From NCBI RefSeq assembly GCF_014192275.1, contig NZ_JACHXR010000013.1, forward strand, positions 42,269 to 106,268: DNA of 64,000 bases, written 5' to 3'. Below are positions 44,252 to 54,508 of this stretch, in pieces (within the stretch, counting starts at the first letter, position 1; each line of letters opens with the position of its first letter). A program made the translations under genes and the position numbers. Source of the stretch: Halomonas stenophila. GTDB taxonomy: Bacteria > Pseudomonadota > Gammaproteobacteria > Pseudomonadales > Halomonadaceae. The notes under the pieces were generated by a model. It had not been told where the DNA came from. It saw only the letters and a program-made list of their open reading frames with translations, and ran no database searches.

Positions 44252-45214
44252 TCAGGCCTCCACCACCTCCAGCCCGGCCAGCAGCCCGAAGATTTCGTTG
44301 CAGACGAAGCGGGCCTCCACGCACTCCTCCAGGTGGTCGCGGGCGAAGCGCAGGAAGCCCAGGGCCGAGTGGGCCAGGCGCTGGTCGCGCCGGGCAATGA
44401 ACTGCCAGTGGCTCTCGATGGGCAGGCCCGGCACCGGCAGGGTCACCAGGTCGGGATGCTCCGGCGGCAGCACGTGCTCGGAGAGGATCGCCAGCCCCAG
44501 GCCCGAGGCGATCCCGACCCGGATCGCCTCGTTGCTGGCCATCTGCATGGTCGGCCCGGTGGCGAGCCCCTGCTCGAGCAACCAGCGCTCGGTCATCATG
44601 CGCGTCGCCGAACCCGGCTCGCGCAGCAGCAGCCGCTCGCCGAGCAGCCTTTCCAGATCCCAGCCGGGCTCCCGGGTGGCGGGATGGTCGCGGGGGGCGA
44701 CCATCACCAGGGGATTGCGCAGGAAGCGCCCCGCCAGGGCGTGCTCCAGCGACGGCGGATGGCTGAAGACGTAGAGGTCATCCTCCTGGCGGTCGAAGCG
44801 GCGCAGCATCTGCTGGCGGTTGCCGATGTGCACTGTGACCTCCACCTCCGGGTAGGCCCGGTTGAAGGGGCCCAGCAGGCGCGGTAGCACGTACTGGGCG
44901 GTGTTGACCAGGGCGATGCTGAAGTGGCCCCGCCGGCCGCCGCGCAGGGCGTCCAGGTAATCAGCGAAGTCGTCGAAGCGCCCCAGCACCTCGCGGCTGG
45001 CCCGGTAGAGCTCGAGGCCCGCCTCGGTGGGCTCCAGCCGGCCCTGGCGGGTCTCCAGCAGCGGCTCGCCCACCGCCTCGCGGAGCCGTTTGAGCTGTTG
45101 GGACACGGTGGGCTGAGTGAGATGCAGCCGCCGGGCGGCCTCGCTGACCGAGCCTCGGCGGACGACTTCCACGTGCACCTGCAGCAGGCGGAAGGTCAGG
45201 TGACGGATATTCAT
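44252..45214 (-). CDS. LysR family regulator (CbbR/CysB-like)
   Basis: 320 residues. The N-terminal helix-turn-helix is VEVVRRGSVSEAARRLHLTQPTVSQQLKRLREAVGEPLLETRQGRLEPTEAG. The effector domain includes GGRRGHFSIALVNTAQYVLPRLLGPFNRAYPEVEVTVHIGNRQQML and ASNEAIRVGIASGLGLAILSEHV, close to CbbR-type regulators. It is divergent from the SbtA-family permease at 45328, with 113 bases between their starts, so it probably regulates that permease. Confidence 0.9.
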   Translation of the reverse strand: MNIRHLTFRLLQVHVEVVRRGSVSEAARRLHLTQPTVSQQLKRLREAVGEPLLETRQGRLEPTEAGLELYRASREVLGRFDDFADYLDALRGGRRGHFSIALVNTAQYVLPRLLGPFNRAYPEVEVTVHIGNRQQMLRRFDRQEDDLYVFSHPPSLEHALAGRFLRNPLVMVAPRDHPATREPGWDLERLLGERLLLREPGSATRMMTERWLLEQGLATGPTMQMASNEAIRVGIASGLGLAILSEHVLPPEHPDLVTLPVPGLPIESHWQFIARRDQRLAHSALGFLRFARDHLEECVEARFVCNEIFGLLAGLEVVEA

Positions 45215-45327
45215 GGCGGGACCTATAGATGTTCACCTATGGAAAGCCGGCATAGATATTATTGGTATCAATATTCGCGACTCCGCACAATCCGGCCGCC
45301 TTCCTTCCTCGACCGGAGAGAGACCTC

Positions 45328-46266
45328 GTGCCCGATATCGTGGTGATGTTCTTCCTGCTCGGCCTGCTGGCCGGGCTCGTCAAGTCCGACCTGACCATTC
45401 CCCGCGCCGCCTACGACACCCTGAGCCTGCTGCTGATGCTGACCATCGGCCTCAAGGGCGGCATGGCGCTGTACGGCCGCCTGGACTGGTCGCTGGTGAC
45501 CGAACTGCTGGCGGTGGCGGCGCTGGGCGGGCTGATCCCGCTGGTCCTGATGCCGGTGCTGCGCCGGCTGGTGCGGCTGTCCGCCGCGGACAGCGCCAGC
45601 CTGGCCGCCCACTACGGCTCGGTCAGCGCCGGTACCTTCGCCGTCGCCCTGGCCTACGCCGAGGCCCGCAACCTGGCGGTCGGCGCCGAGGTAACACTGT
45701 ATCTGGTGATGATGGAGCTGCCGGCGATCATGGTCGCCATCGCCCTCTACCGCCGCTACCGCGGCGCCGAGCCCGGCGAGGCCATGCGGGGCCTGTGGCA
45801 CGAGACCCTGACCAACCGCGGGGTGATCCTGCTGGCCGGCGGCGTGGTGATCGGCACCATGTATGGCCCCCTGGAGGGCGCCACCGTCACGGACCTGTTC
45901 ACAGGGGCCTTCAAGGCGGTGCTGGCGCTGTTCCTGCTGGAGATGGGCCTGACCGCCGCCGAGACCCTGCGCCCCCTGCCCTGGCGTCACTGGCGCCTGC
46001 TGGCCTTCGCCCTGGCGGTGCCACCGGTGCTGGGTCTGGTCGGCCTGCTGCTCGGCCGTGCCCTGGGCCTGCCCGAGGGGTCGGTGCTGATCCTCACCGC
46101 GCTCGCCGCCAGCGCCTCCTATATTGCCGCCCCCGCCGCCATGCGCACCGCGGTGCCCAAGGCCAATATCGGCCTGGCGATGCTGGCCTCCCTGGGGGTG
46201 ACCTTCCCGTTCAACGTAATCGTCGGCATCCCCCTCTACCATCAGTGGAGTCAGTGGCTAGGATGA
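45328..46266 (+). CDS. SbtA-family sodium-dependent bicarbonate transporter-like permease
   Basis: 312 residues with about ten membrane helices in two similar halves. DIVVMFFLLGLLAGLVKSDLTIPRAAYDTLSLLLMLTIGLKGG is the typical N-terminus. SLAAHYGSVSAGTFAVALAYAEA contains the SbtA-like substrate-site segment (HYGSVSA-T-F), mirrored in half two by LTALAASASYIAAPAAMRTAVPKANIGL. The start is GTG at 45328, eight to ten bases after GGAGAG; the upstream TTG is not convincing. Bicarbonate is the known SbtA substrate; in a heterotroph it may feed carboxylases such as the liu carboxylase next door. That link is inference. Confidence 0.85.
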   Translation: MPDIVVMFFLLGLLAGLVKSDLTIPRAAYDTLSLLLMLTIGLKGGMALYGRLDWSLVTELLAVAALGGLIPLVLMPVLRRLVRLSAADSASLAAHYGSVSAGTFAVALAYAEARNLAVGAEVTLYLVMMELPAIMVAIALYRRYRGAEPGEAMRGLWHETLTNRGVILLAGGVVIGTMYGPLEGATVTDLFTGAFKAVLALFLLEMGLTAAETLRPLPWRHWRLLAFALAVPPVLGLVGLLLGRALGLPEGSVLILTALAASASYIAAPAAMRTAVPKANIGLAMLASLGVTFPFNVIVGIPLYHQWSQWLG

Positions 46267-46418
46267 GAGAAAACCCCCAGCGATGGCCACGCCGGAGGTC
46301 CACAGGGACGTGGGACGGGTGAGGGTTCGTCGGGAGCGAATCTCGCCTTTCTGGCCTCCGACGTCCCCGGAACACCAGGCGCATGGTGCGACCTTGGTCT
46401 AACCATATTCAGCTGACC

Positions 46419-46434
46419 TTTACGTTAACGTAAA
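46419..46434. promoter_or_regulatory. LiuR-type operator upstream of the liu operon
   Basis: TTTACGTTAACGTAAA is a perfect 16-base palindrome, 85 bases before the liuA start. It matches the form of the operator bound by LiuR, the MerR-family repressor of leucine/isovalerate genes in Gammaproteobacteria. The regulator gene itself is not in the window. Confidence 0.8.
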
Positions 46435-46518
46435 CCTCGCCTAGGCTAGCGGTATCGGTTCCTGACTGCCCGGTGCGCCGACCTGCGGCCCACCCCCTGA
46501 TTCATCACGGAGTACGCC

Positions 46519-47688
46519 ATGCACGCGCCCTACAAGCCCCTCGACTTCGGCCTCGACGAGACCCTCGACATGCTGCGCGACCAGGTCAATGCCTTCGCCC
46601 GAGACGAGATCGCGCCCCGCGCCGCCGAGATCGACGCGAACAACGCCTTCCCCAACGACCTCTGGCGGAAGTTCGGCGACATGGGCCTGCTCGGCATCAC
46701 CGTGCCGGACGAGGACGGCGGCAGCGGCATGGGCTACCTGGCGCACTGCATCGCCATGGAAGAGATCTCCCGGGCCAGCGCCTCGGTGGGCCTGTCCTAC
46801 GGCGCCCACTCCAACCTCTGCGTGAACCAGCTCAAGCTCAACGGCAATGCCGAGCAGAAGGCCAGGTACCTGCCCAGGCTGATCAGCGGCGAGCACGTGG
46901 GGGCGCTGGCCATGTCCGAGCCGGGCGCCGGGTCCGACGTGGTCTCCATGAAGCTGCGCGCCCGCCAGGACGGCGACCGCTACATCCTCAACGGCAACAA
47001 GATGTGGATCACCAACGGCCCGGAGGCGAATGTCCTGGTGGTCTACGCCAAGACCGACCCGGACGCCGGCTCCAAGGGCATCACCGCCTTCATCATCGAG
47101 AAGGACATGCCCGGCTTCTCCACCGCCCAGAAGCTCGACAAGCTGGGGATGCGCGGCTCCAATACCTGCGAGCTGGTGTTCGAGGACTGCGAGGTGCCCG
47201 CGGAGAACGTGCTGGGCGAGGTCAACCAGGGCGCGCGGGTGCTGATGAGCGGCCTGGACTTCGAGCGCACCGTGCTGGCCGCCGGCCCCATCGGCATCAT
47301 GCAGGCCGCCTTGGACGTGGTGATCCCCTATATCCACGAGCGCAAGCAGTTCGACCAGGCGATCGGTGAGTTCCAGCTGGTGCAGGGCAAGGTGGCCGAC
47401 ATGTACACCACCCTCAACGCCTGCCGCGCCTACCTCTACGCCGTGGCGGCGGCCTGCGACCGCGGCCAGACCTCGCGCAAGGACGCCGCCGGCGTCATCC
47501 TCTACTGTGCGGAGAAGGCCACCCAGGTCGCCCTGGACGCCATCCAGCTGCTCGGCGGCAACGGCTACATCAACGAGTACCCCACCGGGCGGCTGCTGCG
47601 CGACGCCAAGCTCTACGAGATCGGCGCCGGCACCAGCGAGATCCGCCGCATGCTGATCGGCCGCGAACTGTTCCAGGAGTCAGCCTAA
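46519..47688 (+). CDS. liuA: isovaleryl-CoA dehydrogenase
   Basis: 389 residues of the acyl-CoA dehydrogenase family. [48 protein letters not shown] is diagnostic for isovaleryl-CoA dehydrogenase, with [18 protein letters not shown] and [19 protein letters not shown] in the middle and the C-terminal [42 protein letters not shown]. The catalytic Glu lies in the SGLDFERTV region. It converts isovaleryl-CoA to 3-methylcrotonyl-CoA and passes electrons to ETF. It is the first gene of the liu operon, with GGAG before its ATG. Confidence 0.95.
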   Translation: MHAPYKPLDFGLDETLDMLRDQVNAFARDEIAPRAAEIDANNAFPNDLWRKFGDMGLLGITVPDEDGGSGMGYLAHCIAMEEISRASASVGLSYGAHSNLCVNQLKLNGNAEQKARYLPRLISGEHVGALAMSEPGAGSDVVSMKLRARQDGDRYILNGNKMWITNGPEANVLVVYAKTDPDAGSKGITAFIIEKDMPGFSTAQKLDKLGMRGSNTCELVFEDCEVPAENVLGEVNQGARVLMSGLDFERTVLAAGPIGIMQAALDVVIPYIHERKQFDQAIGEFQLVQGKVADMYTTLNACRAYLYAVAAACDRGQTSRKDAAGVILYCAEKATQVALDAIQLLGGNGYINEYPTGRLLRDAKLYEIGAGTSEIRRMLIGRELFQESA

Positions 47689-47698
47689 GCCCCGAGCC

Positions 47699-47784
47699 GT
47701 AGGTCGGATAAGCGAGCCTGCGAGCGCATCCGACACAGACCGGCCCGGCATCACGGTGGATGCGCTGGCGCTTATCCACCCTAC
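47699..47784. repeat. REP-like palindromic element in the liuA-liuB gap
   Basis: GTAGGTCGGATAAGCG...GCGCATCCGAC (left) and GGTGGATGCGC...GCGCTTATCCACCCTAC (right) are inverted copies of the same REP-type unit (GTAGG-x-x-GGATAAGCG). The pair fills most of the gap between the liuA stop and the liuB start. Such elements form mRNA stem-loops and can stabilise upstream messages or reduce downstream expression. It is the only copy recognised in the window. Confidence 0.7.
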
Positions 47785-47820
47785 CGGGCCTCCGACCTTC
47801 CGCTCATCTCGGAGAGATGT

Positions 47821-49428
47821 ATGTCCATCCTGACGTCCCAGATCAATCCACGCAGCGAAGGCTTCCAGGCCAACGACGCGGCGATGCGCGCCGAGGTCGG
47901 CAAGCTGCGCGAGCTGACCGCCGCCATCAGTCAGGGCGGCGGCGAGAAGGCCCGCACCCGCCACGAGTCCCGCGGCAAGCTGTTCGTGCGCGACCGCATC
48001 GACCACCTGCTCGACGAGGGCTCGCCCTTCCTCGAATTCTCGGCGCTGGCCGCGCACGAGGTCTACGACAGCCCGGTGCCCGCCGCCGGCGTGGTCACCG
48101 GCATCGGCCGGGTCAGCGGCGTGGAGTGCGTGATCGTCGCCAACGACGCCACGGTCAAGGGCGGCACCTACTTCCCGCTGACCGTGAAGAAGCACCTGCG
48201 CGCCCAGGAGATCGCCCGCCAGCACCGCCTGCCCTGCCTCTACCTGGTGGATTCCGGCGGCGCCTTCCTGCCCCGCCAGGACGAGGTCTTCCCGGACCGC
48301 GACCACTTCGGGCGCATCTTCTACAACCAGGCCACCCTCTCCGCCGAGGGCATCCCGCAGATCGCCGTGGTGATGGGCTCCTGCACCGCCGGCGGCGCCT
48401 ACGTGCCGGCCATGGCCGACGAGTCGATCATCGTCCGCGAGCAGGGCACCATCTTCCTCGGCGGCCCGCCGCTGGTGAAGGCCGCCACCGGCGAGTCTAT
48501 CAGCGCCGAGGACCTGGGCGGCGCCGACGTCCACACCAAGCGCAGCGGCGTGGCCGACCACTACGCCGAGAACGACGCCCACGCCCTGCAGCTGGCGCGG
48601 CGCTGCGTGGCGCGACTCAACTGGCAGAAGCGCGGCCGGCTGGCCATGGCCGAGCCCAAGCCGCCGCGCCTCGATCCCGAGGAGCTCTACGGCATCGTCG
48701 GCACCGACCTCAAGAAGCCCTTCGAGGTGCGCGAGGTGATCGGGCGCATCGTCGACGACTCCGCCTTCGACGAGTTCAAGCGCTACTACGGCGACACCCT
48801 GGTCACCGGCTTCGCCCATATCCACGGCCACCCGGTGGGCATCGTCGCCAACAACGGCGTGCTGTTCTCCGAGAGCGCGGTCAAGGGCGCCCACTTCATC
48901 GAGCTATGCGCCCAAAGGAAAATCCCCTTGATTTTCCTACAAAATATTACCGGCTTCATGGTGGGCTCCAGGTACGAGCACGAGGGCATCGCCAAGCACG
49001 GTGCCAAGCTGGTCACCGCCGTGGCCTGCGCCAGAGTGCCCAAGTTCACCGTGCTGATCGGCGGCAGCTTCGGCGCCGGCAACTACGGCATGTGCGGCCG
49101 CGCCTTCGAGCCCAACCTGCTGTTCATGTGGCCGAATGCCAGGATTTCCGTGATGGGCGGCGAGCAGGCGGCCGGGGTGCTCGCCCAGGTCAAGCGCGAG
49201 CAGATCGAGCGCGAGGGCCGCGAGTGGTCCGCCGAGGAGGAGGCCGCCTTCAAGCAGCCGACCCGCGACCAGTACGAGCACCAGGGTCACCCCTATTACG
49301 CCAGCGCGCGGCTGTGGGACGACGGCGTCATCGACCCGGCCCAGACCCGCGACGTGCTGGGCCTGTCCCTGGCCGCCGCCATGAATGCCGAGGTGGAAGA
49401 GACCCGCTTCGGCGTGTTCAGGATGTAG
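47821..49428 (+). CDS. liuB: methylcrotonyl-CoA carboxylase beta subunit (carboxyltransferase)
   Basis: 535 residues. The carboxyltransferase domain shows [90 protein letters not shown] and [11 protein letters not shown], then [17 protein letters not shown] and the C-terminal [27 protein letters not shown]. It transfers CO2 from biotin to 3-methylcrotonyl-CoA. A run of A/T-rich codons stands out at 48911-48950. GGAGAG lies before the ATG. Confidence 0.95.
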   Translation: MSILTSQINPRSEGFQANDAAMRAEVGKLRELTAAISQGGGEKARTRHESRGKLFVRDRIDHLLDEGSPFLEFSALAAHEVYDSPVPAAGVVTGIGRVSGVECVIVANDATVKGGTYFPLTVKKHLRAQEIARQHRLPCLYLVDSGGAFLPRQDEVFPDRDHFGRIFYNQATLSAEGIPQIAVVMGSCTAGGAYVPAMADESIIVREQGTIFLGGPPLVKAATGESISAEDLGGADVHTKRSGVADHYAENDAHALQLARRCVARLNWQKRGRLAMAEPKPPRLDPEELYGIVGTDLKKPFEVREVIGRIVDDSAFDEFKRYYGDTLVTGFAHIHGHPVGIVANNGVLFSESAVKGAHFIELCAQRKIPLIFLQNITGFMVGSRYEHEGIAKHGAKLVTAVACARVPKFTVLIGGSFGAGNYGMCGRAFEPNLLFMWPNARISVMGGEQAAGVLAQVKREQIEREGREWSAEEEAAFKQPTRDQYEHQGHPYYASARLWDDGVIDPAQTRDVLGLSLAAAMNAEVEETRFGVFRM

Positions 49429-49455
49429 TCCCCTTGCTGCGCAAGGGAGCTGGAC

Positions 49456-49544
49456 GCTTGAAGTTCTAAGCTGGAAGTCACCACCGCACGCCCCGGAGGC
49501 AAGATACCGGGGTTTCTTCAAACTTCCAGCTTCCGGCTTCAAGC
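49456..49544. repeat. imperfect inverted repeat in the liuB-liuC gap
   Basis: The 24-base arm at 49456-49479 (GCTTGAAG...AAGCTGGAAGT) and the reverse complement of 49521-49544 agree at 19 of 24 positions. The repeat would fold into a long hairpin covering most of the 135-base gap. GCTTGAAG/AAGCTGGAAG is the type of intergenic repeat found in dispersed copies in related genomes; no second copy is seen here. Confidence 0.55.
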
Positions 49545-49563
49545 TCTGCTAACGAGGTCTGAC

Positions 49564-50390
49564 ATGTCACAGACAACCTTCTCAACACTGGCGATCGACG
49601 ACCGCGGGGTCGCCCGGCTCACGCTGGATCGCCCGGAAGTGCACAACGCCTTCGACGACCACCTGATCGCCGAGCTCAACGACCACCTGCACCGGGTGGG
49701 CGAGCTCGCCCGGCGCGGCGAGGTGCGCCTGCTGGTGCTGGGCTCCGAGGGCAAGAGCTTCTCCGCCGGCGCCGACCTGCACTGGATGAAGCGCATGCTC
49801 GACTACGACTTCGAGGACAACCTGGCGGACTCCCGGGAGCTCTCGGCGCTGATGCACGGCCTGGACACCCTGCCCTGCCCCAGCGTGTGCCGCGTGCAGG
49901 GTGCCACCTTCGGCGGCGCCGTGGGCCTGGCCGCCTGCTGCGACGTGGTCATCGCCTCCGAGAAGGCCAGGTTCTGCCTCTCCGAGGTGAAGATCGGCCT
50001 GTCGCCGGCGGTGATCAGCCCCTACGTGCAGCGCGCCATCGGCGAGCGGCAGATGCGCCGCTACGCGCTGACCGCCGAGGTCATGGACGCCGCCACCGCC
50101 GAGACCCTGGGCCTGGCCCACCGGGTGGTCGCCGCCGACGACCTGGATGCGGCGGTCGAGGCCATGGTCGACACCCTGCTGGCCACCTCGCCCCAGGCCA
50201 GCCGCGCCACCAAGGCGCTGCTCGCCGAGGTGGCCCGCGAGCCCGACAGCAACGCGACCCGCGATCACACCTGCCGCATCATCAGCGAGCTGCGGGTCAG
50301 CCACGAGGGCCAGGAGGGCCTGGCCAGCTTCTTCGAGAAGCGTCGTCCCGCCTGGGCCCCCGACTCCTCATCGACCACGGAGCGTCGTAC

Positions 50391-50394
<4 letters not shown>
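49564..50394 (+). CDS. liuC: methylglutaconyl-CoA hydratase
   Basis: 276 residues of the crotonase family. RLTLDRPEVHNAFDDHLIAELNDHL, then LVLGSEGKSFSAGADLHWMKRM (oxyanion-hole GADL) and CPSVCRVQGATFGGAVGLAACCDVVIASEKARFCLSEVKIGLSPAVISPYV with the catalytic Glu. A-D-x-x-W-M-K-R-M is typical of methylglutaconyl-CoA hydratases. It hydrates 3-methylglutaconyl-CoA to HMG-CoA. It overlaps the liuD start by four bases. Confidence 0.93.
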
Positions 50395-52457
<2,063 letters not shown>

Positions 52458-52675
52458 CCCATCACCGGGCGCAGAGCTCAAGGGTCGGCGGTGCCGGAGG
52501 AAGCCTCCGATGTGAGCGGCGCTGGGGACAGGCCGAAGGGGAGGTCCTACGCCAAGGATGGCGTCGGTAGCGCCCAGGGAGGGGTTCACAGCGCCTCCCC
52601 GCAGGCCTGTCGCCGGGAAAGCCGCGACACGTAGCCACACCTCAGGCCCGTCATCAGCCAGACAGGAGAGAACCC

Positions 52676-53575
52676 ATGGCCTTCCCCCCATCCGTGCGCC
52701 TGGTCGAGGTCGGCCCCCGCGACGGGCTGCAGAACGAGCCCGAGGCGATCGCCACCGAGACCAAGCTGGAACTGATCGACCGCCTGGGCGCGGCGGGCCT
52801 CGCCCATATCGAGGCGGCGAGCTTCGTCTCGCCCAAGTGGGTGCCGCAGATGGCCGACCACCACGAGGTGATGACCGGCCTCAGGCGCCGCGAGGGCATC
52901 GTCTACTCGGCGCTGACCCCCAACCTCAAGGGCCTGGAGGCGGCGCTCGAGTGCGGCGTCGAGGAGGTGGCGGTGTTCGGCGCCGCCAGCGAGACCTTCT
53001 CGCGGAAGAACATCAACTGCTCGGTGGCCGAGTCCCTGGAGCGCTTCGCCCCGGTGCTCGAGCGCGCCCGGGAGGCGAACGTCCGCGTGCGCGGCTACGT
53101 CTCCTGCGTGCTGGGCTGCCCCTACGAGGGTGAGATCGCCTCGGCCAAGGTGGCCGAGGTCGCCAAGGCCCTCCATGACATGGGCTGCTACGAGATCTCG
53201 CTGGGCGACACCATCGGCACCGGCACCCCGCTCAAGGCCAAGCGCATGCTCGAGGCCGTGGCCCGCGACGTGCCCCTGACCCGGCTCGCCGCCCACTTCC
53301 ACGACACCTACGGCCAGGCGCTGGCCAACCTCTACGCCGTGCTCGAGGAAGGCGTGGCGGTGATCGACAGCTCCGTGGCCGGCCTCGGCGGCTGCCCGTA
53401 TGCGAAAGGCGCCTCCGGCAACGTGGCCAGCGAAGACGTGGTCTACCTGCTCAACGGCCTCGGCATCCAATCCGGCATCGACCTGGACCAGCTCGCCGCT
53501 ACCGGCCACTGGATCACCCAGGCCATCGGCCGGCCCAATCGTTCCAAGGTCGGCGTGGCGCTCGCCGCCAAGTGA
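52676..53575 (+). CDS. liuE: hydroxymethylglutaryl-CoA lyase
   Basis: 299 residues. [55 protein letters not shown] holds metal-binding residues of the HMGL-like barrel. [30 protein letters not shown] and [56 protein letters not shown] complete the site, including the catalytic Cys of GGCPYA. It splits HMG-CoA to acetoacetate and acetyl-CoA. The 218-base gap after liuD holds no gene. Confidence 0.95.
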   Translation: MAFPPSVRLVEVGPRDGLQNEPEAIATETKLELIDRLGAAGLAHIEAASFVSPKWVPQMADHHEVMTGLRRREGIVYSALTPNLKGLEAALECGVEEVAVFGAASETFSRKNINCSVAESLERFAPVLERAREANVRVRGYVSCVLGCPYEGEIASAKVAEVAKALHDMGCYEISLGDTIGTGTPLKAKRMLEAVARDVPLTRLAAHFHDTYGQALANLYAVLEEGVAVIDSSVAGLGGCPYAKGASGNVASEDVVYLLNGLGIQSGIDLDQLAATGHWITQAIGRPNRSKVGVALAAK

Positions 53576-53594
53576 CCACCCCGCAAGACGCAAA

Positions 53595-53626
53595 AGCCCC
53601 CGAGCCAGTCGCCTGGCTCGGGGGCT
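53595..53626 (-). terminator. strong terminator between liuE and the TetR gene
   Basis: AGCCCCCGAGCCAG and its exact complement CTGGCTCGGGGGCT form a 14-base-pair stem with a four-base loop (TCGC). On the minus strand the stem is followed by TTTT, so it is an intrinsic terminator for leftward transcription from the TetR gene. For liuE it gives a stem without a T-run, so it may work in both directions. Confidence 0.8.
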
Positions 53627-53650
53627 GTGGTAATCATCGAGATCGGTGCC

Positions 53651-53757
53651 AGGCAGCCAGGTCACGCGGCTACCGGAACGAGGCCAACTTCATCACCATG
53701 ATCTACCGGATCGGTAGCCCCGTGGGGCGCATGCTGGATCACACCAGATCCGCATGA
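53651..53757 (+). pseudogene. transposase C-terminal remnant
   Basis: One frame reads ARSRGYRNEANFITMIYRIGSPVGRMLD and stops at TGA 53755. The R-G-(Y/F)-R-N-x-x-N-F-x-T-M-I-Y pattern resembles the C-terminus of transposases of the ISL3 type. Only about 35 residues remain, there is no terminal repeat or start, and it lies between the terminator and the TetR gene. A chance match cannot be excluded. Confidence 0.45.
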
Positions 53758-53772
53758 GGTGGCGAAGAACCT

Positions 53773-54417
53773 CTACCTGGCGTCGCCCAGCATGCCCTCC
53801 AGCTCGCTTTCGTCGACGCCGAGCATCTGCAGGATGTTGCGCTGTGCGGCGTTCAGGATGCGTTGACGCTCCTGCTCGCCGGGCAGGCTCTTGGCGATGG
53901 CCACGGCGCCCACCAGCGAGGCGAGGATGGCACGCGACTTCTCGGCGATGACCTCGCGATCGGGCTCGAAGGGCAGTTTCTTCAAGCGGCCCAGCGCGAT
54001 GAGCCGGGTTTCCAGCATCTTCTTCATGCGCAGGTAGGAGGCCTCGAACAGCGTGCGAACCTCGGCATTCTCGTTACCGATCTCGTTGAACAGCACCGTC
54101 TCCGGTCCCGGCATCTGCTTGCGTTCCAGCTCCTGAAGGTTCCAGCAGTTGGCGACCAGCTCCGTCAGGTGCTTCACCGACAGGGGCCCCTTGACCAGCC
54201 TGGCCGCGCGACTGCTCTCCAGGGTTTCCCGCACCGAGGCATGATAGAGCGCTTCCTTCGAGGCAAAGTGCGTGTAGAAGGCCCCGTGGGTCATCCTGGC
54301 CAACTTCATGATCTGCCCGATGGAGACCTTCTCGAAGCCTTGGCGACTGAACAGCTCGATGGCCGACTTGAGGATGCGCTCCCGGGATCTCGCCTTGTGG
54401 TTCGCTGAGTAGGGCAT
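53773..54417 (-). CDS. TetR family regulator
   Basis: 214 residues. N-terminal HTH: SRERILKSAIELFSRQGFEKVSIGQIMKLARMTHGAFYTHFASKEALYHASVRETL. The C-terminal half is a helical ligand domain of TetR_C type. It is divergent from the ketoacyl synthase at 54509, with 91 bases between the starts. That gap has AT-rich sequence and a CCACGCT/AGCGTGG inverted pair (54433-54439, 54473-54479). The synthase is the likely target. Confidence 0.9.
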   Translation of the reverse strand: MPYSANHKARSRERILKSAIELFSRQGFEKVSIGQIMKLARMTHGAFYTHFASKEALYHASVRETLESSRAARLVKGPLSVKHLTELVANCWNLQELERKQMPGPETVLFNEIGNENAEVRTLFEASYLRMKKMLETRLIALGRLKKLPFEPDREVIAEKSRAILASLVGAVAIAKSLPGEQERQRILNAAQRNILQMLGVDESELEGMLGDAR

Positions 54418-54432
54418 GGCGACCTCACACTC

Positions 54433-54479
54433 CCACGCTGAATATTACCTTGATCATATAAAGCCCGATGCTAGCGTGG
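54433..54479. promoter_or_regulatory. candidate control region for the TetR/ketoacyl synthase pair
   Basis: CCACGCT (54433-54439) and AGCGTGG (54473-54479) are perfect seven-base complements flanking an AT-rich stretch with a central TGATCA (54451-54456). They lie between the divergent TetR and synthase starts. Either dyad could be the repressor site. Confidence 0.35.
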
Positions 54480-54508
54480 CATCACCCCGAGCTGTTCAGG
54501 ACATCACC

